NCBI GenBank assembly: GCA_026645935.1
Contig: JAPKMP010000016.1
Coordinates: forward strand, 29,053-93,052
Source: Candidatus Villigracilaceae bacterium
Lineage (GTDB): Bacteria > Chloroflexota > Anaerolineae > Anaerolineales > Villigracilaceae
Direction of reading: 5' to 3'
Length of the DNA stretch: 64,000 nt
Of this stretch, positions 15,871 through 23,286 are shown one piece after another. Both the position numbers and the translations under genes were made by a program. Under the pieces are notes generated by a model. That model did no database searches and was not told where the DNA came from. It worked only from the letters and a program-made list of their open reading frames with translations. How positions within the stretch are numbered: position 1 is the first letter of the stretch; each line of letters opens with the position of its first letter.

Positions 15871-18846
15871 ATGAAATATATCATCATCGGCGATGGCGCG
15901 ACCGGGACGACCGCGGCTTATTACATCCGCGCGGCGGAGAAGGACGCGTCCATCACCATCGTGTCCGACGACCCGAATCCCGCCTATTACCGCGCCGCGC
16001 TCACGAATTATTTACTGGGGGAGTTGCAAGAGTCTCAACTATTCGCCGTCCCTCCCGATTTTTACATAACAAACGAAATCGACCGCATCCTCGCGCGAGT
16101 CAACGCAGTGGATGTAAAGAGCAACAGGGTCACTCTCGCCGACGGGCGCGAGATCGAATATGACCGCCTATTGATCGCCAGCGGCTCCCGCCCTAACACG
16201 CCGACCTTTCCCGGCGCGGAACTTTCCGGCGTGATGACGATGCGCACTCTTCAGGACGTGCGTACTGTGCTGGATGGAATCCGATCGGGCAGGGTCAAAC
16301 GCGCCGTGGTGGTGGGTGGTGGCCCGCTCGGGATCGAGTGGGTGCAGGGCTTGATGCGTTACAAAGTCCACGTGACATATCTTCTGCGCGGGGATATGTT
16401 CTTCGACCGCGCTTTGGATAAAACCGGCTCAGACCTTGTCATCAGCCGGTTGCGCGCCGAAGGGGTGGATGTGCGCCTGAACGAAGAGATCGCCAATGCC
16501 GTCGGCGATTGGAACGGGAAATTGAAAGCCATCCGGCTCAAGAACGCCAACCAGACCATCGACTGTCAACTCGCAGGAACCGCCATCGGCATCCGCCCGA
16601 ACCTCGAATTCCTGCAAGACTCGGGCATCGAGATCGCCAAAGACGAAAAGCGCGGAATGCTCCTCGGTGTGACCGTGGATAAACACATGCGCACGAACGT
16701 CCCGAACGTCTATGCGGGCGGCGATGTAATCCACCGCACGCTCGGTTTGTGGGAACCGGCGCGTTTGCAGGGGCGCATCGCCGGGCGCAACATGACAGGC
16801 GCATCGGAGACCTATGAACCCGGCGAACATTATTTCGCCACCCGCCTGTACGACCTCGATTTTGCCAGCGTGGGCAGCATCAACGAGAAGCCGGGCGACC
16901 AGGTGCTTGTGGATTTCCCGCGCGGGAGCGGGCGCATTGCGTATCGGAAAGTGGTGATCCGCGATGGGAAACTTGCCGGCGCGCTCATGCTCGGTCAACG
17001 CAAGGAGAATGTGCGCAGGAACGGCTTTTTCTTCAAGAAACTGATAGAGAGGAAGACCGACGTCTCATCCGTGGCGGAACGGATGCTCGACCCGGAGTTC
17101 GACCTGCCCGGCTGGATCGACTCGCTCAATATGAGCAGCCAGGTGATCGCCGTCCGCAGCATGATCGCAACGTCGGCACTGCCCTCGCCCGCCAGCCTGC
17201 GCAAGAGCGAAATGACCAGCACGGGCAATACCTTTGCCGTCAAACCGCTAAAGGCTCCGCAAGCCGTTCTGAAAATGAACGGCTCGACCCATTCCATCGA
17301 CGACGTTCTCACCATCGGGCGGAACGCGGAGAACAACGTCGTGATCAAGGAACCGCTCGTCTCGAGCCGCCATGCGCGCATCGAAAAACGCGGAGTGGCC
17401 TACTTCATTGTCGATAATAAAAGCACGAACGGCACATTCGTCAACGAGAACCGGATCGGGGAACCTCTCGCGCTCAAGGACGGCGACGTGATCGAGATCG
17501 GTCATACCACACTGAAATTTGCAGTCGAAGCCGAAGCGCACAAGACCAGCGTCCTGCCGGAGGAGATTCCGCTCGAAGCGCCGCCGCAGGAACACATCAC
17601 ACCGGGCGCGATCGAATACAACGGCAAGCGCATAGAACTGCAACACGACACGATCACATTGGGACGCGATCCCGAAGCGACCATCCGCATCGACGACCCG
17701 ACCGTCTCCTTCATGCATGCGCAGATCGCGCACCATGGCGAGCATCATTACCTGCGCGACCTCGGAAGCCGCAACGGGACATTCGTCAACGACACACTCG
17801 TGGTCACGCCTTGCGTCTTGAATGACGGCGACGTCATCCGCATCGGCGCAGTGCGATTGAACTTCCACTCCGGAGCCGTTAATCCTGCTCCCGCGCCAAA
17901 ACATGCAAAGACCGAATTCCTGCAAAGCGTAAAGGTCGAAAAATCGTGGGGGCAGTTGATCGCCTACTCCGGCTCGACCATCGGTTTGAGCTTTGCTCTC
18001 AAACCGCCTTCCGTGACGCTTGGACGCGACCCCGAATCGAACACGATCACATTGCAGCACCAGACCATCAGCCGTGAGCATGCCCGCTTCGACTGGCGCG
18101 AAGACAAATGGTTCGTCACCGACCTGCAGAGCGCGAACGGAACGCGCATCAACGGGACGCAGCTCGTGCCGAACAAGGAAAGCCCGATCGCGCCCGCCGA
18201 CGAACTGCAATTCGGCGATGTCAAACTGGTCTTCGTCCCTTCCGCCGCATCCGCCGGTTCGACGTCCGGTTTGCCGATGACCTTCGTGATCGAACCGGAG
18301 GAGGAAGCGGCTCCCGAACCTCCGCCCGCAAAGGTGGAGGAAAAGAAAGAAGCGCGAATCGAATCCGCGCAAGTCATCGAGAAGCCGAAACCGCCAGTTC
18401 AGAAATCCGCGCCGGAGGTTCCGGTGGATTCGAAGCCCGTCGTTCAGGATTCTGCGGTGAAAGATTCAGCGAAGCCCCAGGCACCGGTTCAGGATTCCGC
18501 CCCGGGCGGAGTCGGAGGCGACGCGACGAACTTCATCCAGACCGCCTTCCCCACCCGCCTCACGGTTCTCGCCGGACCGGCAGTCGGCCGGGTCATCCTG
18601 CTGGTCAAACTTCCGCTGACGGTGGGACGCGCATCCACAGACGATGTGCAGGGACTCGACGATCCGCTTGTTTCGCGCCGGCACCTGAACATTGTGTTGA
18701 ACCCGGATGGGACGATCGGGGCCAGCGACATCGGCAGTGTGAACGGCACGTTCCATAACGGTATAAAACTTGAAGTCAATCAGGCCGTCGTATTGAACAA
18801 AGGCGACGAACTGCGTTTGGGCAGCACTGTTTTAAAGGCAGAGTGA
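15871..18846 (+). CDS. FAD/NAD(P)-dependent oxidoreductase fused to four FHA domains
   Basis: 991-residue soluble fusion. Residues 1-400 are a pyridine nucleotide-disulfide-type flavoprotein: IIGDGATGTTAAYYI (FAD loop), LIASGSRPNTP, VVVGGGPLGIEWVQGL (NAD(P) loop) and YAGGDVIHR (FAD-binding GD); no redox-active CxxxxC pair is seen, so it resembles NirB/rubredoxin-reductase-like NADH:acceptor reductases. Then come forkhead-associated domains near 467-550, 583-665, 700-785 and 903-990, each keeping GR, SxxH and NG residues of phosphothreonine binders (IGRNAENN, SSRHARI, STNGTFVN in the first). A Pro/Lys-rich linker with repeated QDSA/KDSA lies before the fourth. First gene of an operon; the next ATG is 1 bp after its stop. 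Probably passes electrons from NAD(P)H to the Fe-S protein downstream. Confidence 0.88.
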   Translation: MKYIIIGDGATGTTAAYYIRAAEKDASITIVSDDPNPAYYRAALTNYLLGELQESQLFAVPPDFYITNEIDRILARVNAVDVKSNRVTLADGREIEYDRLLIASGSRPNTPTFPGAELSGVMTMRTLQDVRTVLDGIRSGRVKRAVVVGGGPLGIEWVQGLMRYKVHVTYLLRGDMFFDRALDKTGSDLVISRLRAEGVDVRLNEEIANAVGDWNGKLKAIRLKNANQTIDCQLAGTAIGIRPNLEFLQDSGIEIAKDEKRGMLLGVTVDKHMRTNVPNVYAGGDVIHRTLGLWEPARLQGRIAGRNMTGASETYEPGEHYFATRLYDLDFASVGSINEKPGDQVLVDFPRGSGRIAYRKVVIRDGKLAGALMLGQRKENVRRNGFFFKKLIERKTDVSSVAERMLDPEFDLPGWIDSLNMSSQVIAVRSMIATSALPSPASLRKSEMTSTGNTFAVKPLKAPQAVLKMNGSTHSIDDVLTIGRNAENNVVIKEPLVSSRHARIEKRGVAYFIVDNKSTNGTFVNENRIGEPLALKDGDVIEIGHTTLKFAVEAEAHKTSVLPEEIPLEAPPQEHITPGAIEYNGKRIELQHDTITLGRDPEATIRIDDPTVSFMHAQIAHHGEHHYLRDLGSRNGTFVNDTLVVTPCVLNDGDVIRIGAVRLNFHSGAVNPAPAPKHAKTEFLQSVKVEKSWGQLIAYSGSTIGLSFALKPPSVTLGRDPESNTITLQHQTISREHARFDWREDKWFVTDLQSANGTRINGTQLVPNKESPIAPADELQFGDVKLVFVPSAASAGSTSGLPMTFVIEPEEEAAPEPPPAKVEEKKEARIESAQVIEKPKPPVQKSAPEVPVDSKPVVQDSAVKDSAKPQAPVQDSAPGGVGGDATNFIQTAFPTRLTVLAGPAVGRVILLVKLPLTVGRASTDDVQGLDDPLVSRRHLNIVLNPDGTIGASDIGSVNGTFHNGIKLEVNQAVVLNKGDELRLGSTVLKAE

Positions 18847-18847
18847 C

Positions 18848-20641
18848 ATGACTTTGGATTACATCGAGGAACTGCGGATCGGAGTCGAACGCGAGGTGAT
18901 GGCGTGCATCGGATGCAACGACTGCATGCTCGCCTGCCCGCTGCCTGAAAAGGCGCGCGTGACAATCGCGGAATTGAACGCGGGCGTGCTGGCAGACCGC
19001 ATCACTTCGGTGACTGTGATCAATTTCGTGACTGCCTGCACGCAATGCCAGCAGTGCATCCCGGTCTGCCCCGCGAACCTGCACCGCGCCGACATGGTCT
19101 TGTGGAACAAGATGAAGGTGGAGCATGTGGCGCCGGACCGCCCGATGCCTTTGCAGGTGGGTTCGCAGGTCGTGCAATCCAACTGGACCATCGACAGCCT
19201 CGCGCGTCAATTGGTCAACTATCAATTGTTCAACGGCGTGCCGGTGGAACACCTGCGGCGGATGTTGTTGAGCTGCACCCTGAGACAGCTTGCCGAAGGC
19301 GAGACCCTCTGCCGCGAAGGCGAATTCCACGAACGGCTGTACATCGTATTGGAAGGCGAGATCGAACAATCGGTCTCGACCGCGACCGGCAGCAATATGC
19401 GCATCCTGGTGCTGACCGCCGGCACCTTCCACGGCGAGATGGGCGTGCTGAGCAACCTCGCCGAGGGCTACAACCTGGTGGCGATGCAAAAATCCATCGC
19501 GCTGGAGATGCCCAAAGCCACCGTCCACCGCATGATGAAGGAACTCACGGCGTTCAAGGCGACGATGGACGAACTCTACCGCCGCCGCGCCTTATGGACA
19601 TACGCCATCCGTTCGCCGCTGTTCAAGTCCGTGCCGGAGTCGGCTGTCGAAGGATTGTTGAACGATGCCAACCTGCGAATCTTCCGCGCGGGCGAGGTCA
19701 TCTACCGCGAAGGGGAATCAGGCGGCGACCTGTGCCTCGTCCAGGCGGGGTATCTGCGCGTATCGCGCAAACACTTCGACTCGGAACTTGTCGTCCAGTA
19801 CTACCGCGAAGGGGATATCTTCGGCGCGTCTTCGATCTTATTCAAGCAGCCGCAGTCCACAACAGTGACAGCCAACACCCGCGCCGACGTGGTCTTCATC
19901 CCCGCCGCAAGCGTGCTTGCCCTGCTGGAGAAATACCCCGACCTGCGCTCGCGCCTTGTGGAAGAGGCTTATAAGAGCGATCAACTGCTCAGGCTTGCCC
20001 AACCCCAACAAAAGGAAACCTCCACAACGGGCATGGCGGGCATCCAGACCATCCAGGAGAACATCTCGCTCAGGGCATTGATGGACCAGGGCGTGATGCA
20101 GGCGCACGAGATCCTCGTGATCGACACCGCCACATGCACGAACTGCAACAACTGCGTGGACGCCTGCGGGCGGCGTCACGGCAATTCGCGCCTCGAACGG
20201 CGCGGCTTGCAGATGGGCAACCTGCTCTTCCCGACCGCCTGCCGCCACTGCGAAGACCCGGTCTGCCTGTTGTGCTCGGTCAACGGCATCGTCCGCAAAC
20301 CGGACGGCGAGATCAGCATCGTGACGGAGAACTGCATCGGCTGCGGCGCATGTTCGGAGCGCTGTCCGTACGGGAATATCCAAATGCATGACCGACACAA
20401 GGAAAGCGGGTTCCTGCTGCCGATGCTGCAATCACTGGGGTTGAAGAAAGCGGAAAACCACCTGCGTGACCGCGTGGCGGTGAAGTGCAACCTGTGCGAA
20501 GGCTACGACGATTATGCCTGCGTGCGCGCCTGCCCGGTCGGCGCGGCGATGCGCATCGACCCGGTGGAGCAGTTCAAGCGCGAAGACCTGAACGTCGGTC
20601 TGGAAATGAAGAAACAGGGCGGACGACAGGCGGCGGGATGA
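18848..20641 (+). CDS. Polyferredoxin with two cyclic-nucleotide-binding-like domains
   Basis: 597-residue soluble iron-sulfur protein. Two [4Fe-4S] motifs open it: Cys 20/23/26/30 (CIGCNDCMLACP) and 64/67/70/74 (CTQCQQCIPVCP). Two CAP_ED folds follow, about 125-235 (ETLCREGEFHERLYIVLEGE) and 255-375 (EVIYREGESGGDLCLVQAG). The C-terminal third is a DMSO-reductase-beta/HycB-like polyferredoxin with CTNCNNCVDACG, CRHCEDPVCLLC, CIGCGACSERCPYG and CNLCEGYDDYACVRACPVGA. The phosphate-binding cassettes lack the usual Glu/Arg pair (GEMGVLSNLAEGYNL and GASSILFKQPQSTTV), so cAMP/cGMP binding is doubtful. Likely an electron wire between the flavoprotein upstream and the membrane cytochrome, whose ATG overlaps its stop. 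Confidence 0.88.
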   Translation: MTLDYIEELRIGVEREVMACIGCNDCMLACPLPEKARVTIAELNAGVLADRITSVTVINFVTACTQCQQCIPVCPANLHRADMVLWNKMKVEHVAPDRPMPLQVGSQVVQSNWTIDSLARQLVNYQLFNGVPVEHLRRMLLSCTLRQLAEGETLCREGEFHERLYIVLEGEIEQSVSTATGSNMRILVLTAGTFHGEMGVLSNLAEGYNLVAMQKSIALEMPKATVHRMMKELTAFKATMDELYRRRALWTYAIRSPLFKSVPESAVEGLLNDANLRIFRAGEVIYREGESGGDLCLVQAGYLRVSRKHFDSELVVQYYREGDIFGASSILFKQPQSTTVTANTRADVVFIPAASVLALLEKYPDLRSRLVEEAYKSDQLLRLAQPQQKETSTTGMAGIQTIQENISLRALMDQGVMQAHEILVIDTATCTNCNNCVDACGRRHGNSRLERRGLQMGNLLFPTACRHCEDPVCLLCSVNGIVRKPDGEISIVTENCIGCGACSERCPYGNIQMHDRHKESGFLLPMLQSLGLKKAENHLRDRVAVKCNLCEGYDDYACVRACPVGAAMRIDPVEQFKREDLNVGLEMKKQGGRQAAG

Positions 20642-23118
20642 AAAAACGAATCCAACTGAAACGACGATACGGCTTGTTGGAGCGGGCTCTTCCCTGGATC
20701 GGAATCAGCCTGGTCCTGCTCTGCATCTGCTCCCTCGGCATGTTCCTCTCGATGAATTTCATCCGGTACATGCTGGAGACGACACGCGTTTCGATGCTGA
20801 TGTTGGTTTCGGCGCTGGGCGCCCTGGTCGTTTTGCTTTCCGTGATCGTGGGATTTTACAGCGCGCGCAAACGAATGCTTCAGGAAAAGCTGCCCGGCAC
20901 GATGATGTCCTGGCTCAAGTCGCACATCTATCTCGGTTTGCTCGCGTTCGGCCTGGCGCTCGTGCATGCGTTCATCGCCATCGTCAAAGCGGAGCCCTCG
21001 GGAGGCAGTATTTCGCTGGCGGTCTTCCTCATCTTAGTCATCAGCGGCATCCTGTGGCGACTGGTCTATCTCGCCTTCCCACCCGTGGTCGCGGATTCGG
21101 TCGGGAACCTGGCGGTTAAAGATACCAACGCCAAGGCGCATCTTGTACAAGTGGAGATGGATAAACTTGTGGCGGGGAAATCGTCCGAATTCCGGCGCGG
21201 AGCGATGGAGGGGGCGAAATCCGGCAAATGGAAGCGGATCGAATCCAGCCTGCGCCTGCCGCCCGAGGAAACCGGCGACTGGGAAAACTGGAAGCGCCAC
21301 GCCGACCGGCTGATCCGTTACGCCCGCCGCGAGCGCGCGCAAAAAATCTACGCCGCCTTCATGCAGGGATGGAAATGGCTGCACATCCCGCTTGCCATTA
21401 TTTTCTTATTCATCGTCTCGTTCCACGTCCTCGAAGTCTTCACCAATGTCAGCACGCCGGCTCACGGGGCGTTGACCGGCTTGCCGCCCGCGACGGAATG
21501 CAAGCGCTGTCACGCCGATATCTATGAAGAATGGAGCGTGAGTATGCACTCGGGGGCTCAAAACGGACCGGTCGTCGTCGCGCAGACCATCATGGCGCTG
21601 GAAAAACATCCCGAGTTCGGGCGCGCCTGCAACAACTGTCATGCGCCCATCGGCACTGCCATCACGCAAGAGGTCATCCTGCCGTTGGATGCGGAGAACG
21701 TCTTCCGCTCGGAGCCGAACGGTGGAGTGATGGACGAGGGAGTCACGTGCATCGTCTGTCACACGCTGCCAACCGCCCCGGAGGAAAGGCGCGGGATGGC
21801 GGACCAGTTCCCGGTCGCGGTCGGAGGCGCAAAATCCTTCGCGGATATGTTCGGTCCCTCGCTGGGGGAGACTCCGGCACTGCCGAACGTCTGGCACGAA
21901 TCCAAGACCGGATTCATGACCGATAACGTTTCCTCGTCGCGTTTGTGCGGCTCGTGTCATAACGTCAAAGTGGACATCGACGGCGACGGCGAGGTTACCG
22001 CCTTCCCCGGCAGCGACGGGAGTTTCAGCGACCTGGATGAAGACAACCAGCTCGACGAGAACGAACTGGAGTTCGATGAAGAGGGACGGCTGGAAGACCT
22101 CGTGCTGCAAACGACGTTCGATGAATGGGAGGACTACGTTGCGCTGCAAGAATCGCGCGGACAGCCCGCGCTCGGCTGTGTGGACTGTCACATGCCGCAA
22201 CTGCCAAATGGACCCGTCGTCTCGCCGGAGTCCGGCTACCCATTCCCCATCGCCCAGGAACGCGAGCGCCAGTCGCATACGTTCGTCGGCGTGGATTACG
22301 ACCTCGCGCCGGACCGATATACGCCCGAACAATTCGAGCACGTCCAGGAGGAGCGCGAGGCTTTATTGAAGTCCGCCGCCAGCCTGACCGTTGACCTGGC
22401 GCACAACCCCGAGGACGGGACCATCACCGCCACAGTCACGATGCGCAGCAATCTTGTCGGTCACAGCCTGCCGACCGGCTTTGCATTTGCGCGGCAGATG
22501 TGGTTGGAGGTCTCGGCTGTGACTGCGGACGGCGAACCGGTCTGCCTGACCGACATCGATACGGAATTTGGCACGATCGGCGCACAATGCGCCTCGGGCG
22601 TGATCGAAACCCCGCAGGACGACCTGCTGACATGCAATCCGCTGTCGGTTCCGAGATTCGGAATCAAGCCAAGCAAAAATGACGAACTGATCGTGCTGAA
22701 CAAAGATGCCGTGGCACCGATCGAGGATTGCGACCCCTGGCTGGCGAACTTCCAAAAAGTGCTGACTGAACCGATCGGGAGCGTTTTCTTCGAGAAGCCG
22801 TACCAGACCCCCGCCGCGGACATCGTCAAAACCCGCGTGCGCGTCAGCGACGGGCAGGCGATGGATGCGATCAATCCGACCATCCTCGTGAACGGACAGG
22901 TGCGCGATTCGGCGTCGTTTGATTATGTATTCGATGCGGCAGAACTCTCCAGCGAACAGATCGTCGTGAATGTGGTCTTCCACTTCCGCCACCTGCCGCC
23001 CTACTTCGTGCGCGGACTGGAAGATTATTATCCCGAAGGCATCACGCCGGATATTTTGTTGCAAAACATGACGGTGATCGATATGGCAGAAGCGTCCGAG
23101 GATATTCGGTTGCCGTAG
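20638..23118 (+). CDS. Membrane di-heme cytochrome b fused to penta-heme cytochrome c
   Basis: 826 residues. Helices near 12-35, 45-68, 95-115, 121-145 and 248-270 form a cytochrome b-like membrane part. Two helices carry His pairs 14 apart (H96/H110 and H249/H263), the spacing of bis-His heme b ligation. The extracytoplasmic part has five CxxCH heme c motifs at Cys 288, 331, 371, 437 and 514 (CKRCH, CNNCH, CIVCH, CGSCH, CVDCH). Between hemes four and five lie two acidic EF-hand-like loops (DIDGDGEVT and DLDEDNQLDENE). The C-terminal beta-rich domain includes VGHSLPTGFAFARQMWLEV, as in other multiheme cytochromes. ATG 20638 overlaps the upstream stop. It would take electrons across the membrane to an unknown acceptor. 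Confidence 0.87.
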   Translation: MKKRIQLKRRYGLLERALPWIGISLVLLCICSLGMFLSMNFIRYMLETTRVSMLMLVSALGALVVLLSVIVGFYSARKRMLQEKLPGTMMSWLKSHIYLGLLAFGLALVHAFIAIVKAEPSGGSISLAVFLILVISGILWRLVYLAFPPVVADSVGNLAVKDTNAKAHLVQVEMDKLVAGKSSEFRRGAMEGAKSGKWKRIESSLRLPPEETGDWENWKRHADRLIRYARRERAQKIYAAFMQGWKWLHIPLAIIFLFIVSFHVLEVFTNVSTPAHGALTGLPPATECKRCHADIYEEWSVSMHSGAQNGPVVVAQTIMALEKHPEFGRACNNCHAPIGTAITQEVILPLDAENVFRSEPNGGVMDEGVTCIVCHTLPTAPEERRGMADQFPVAVGGAKSFADMFGPSLGETPALPNVWHESKTGFMTDNVSSSRLCGSCHNVKVDIDGDGEVTAFPGSDGSFSDLDEDNQLDENELEFDEEGRLEDLVLQTTFDEWEDYVALQESRGQPALGCVDCHMPQLPNGPVVSPESGYPFPIAQERERQSHTFVGVDYDLAPDRYTPEQFEHVQEEREALLKSAASLTVDLAHNPEDGTITATVTMRSNLVGHSLPTGFAFARQMWLEVSAVTADGEPVCLTDIDTEFGTIGAQCASGVIETPQDDLLTCNPLSVPRFGIKPSKNDELIVLNKDAVAPIEDCDPWLANFQKVLTEPIGSVFFEKPYQTPAADIVKTRVRVSDGQAMDAINPTILVNGQVRDSASFDYVFDAAELSSEQIVVNVVFHFRHLPPYFVRGLEDYYPEGITPDILLQNMTVIDMAEASEDIRLP

Positions 23119-23170
23119 AGACCTCCTTCATAAAACGGGGTACACTTAAGCAGCAGAAATAAGCAAGCAT

Positions 23171-23224
23171 CGAGAGACGAGTAACAAATTACGCTTGCGT
23201 TATGCATTTCGCGTTTCTCGTTTT
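23171..23224 (+). terminator. Imperfect inverted repeat, possible terminator of redox operon
   Basis: CGAGAGACG (23171-23179) pairs with CGTTTCTCG (23212-23220) with one mismatch, with inner GTAAC/GTTAT pairing, followed by TTTT. It lies 53 bases after the cytochrome stop. It could also be a dispersed palindromic repeat. Confidence 0.45.
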
Positions 23225-23286
23225 ACACACTCCGCAAAACTCCAAAACACTCTCCAACTACCAATCACCTACCCCAAAGGACCCCC

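Noticed and set aside
20485..20638. N-terminal extension of the multiheme cytochrome
   Set aside because: The 51 extra residues are Arg-rich shadow translation of the Fe-S protein gene; ATG 20638 overlaps the upstream stop and is followed by a normal membrane anchor.
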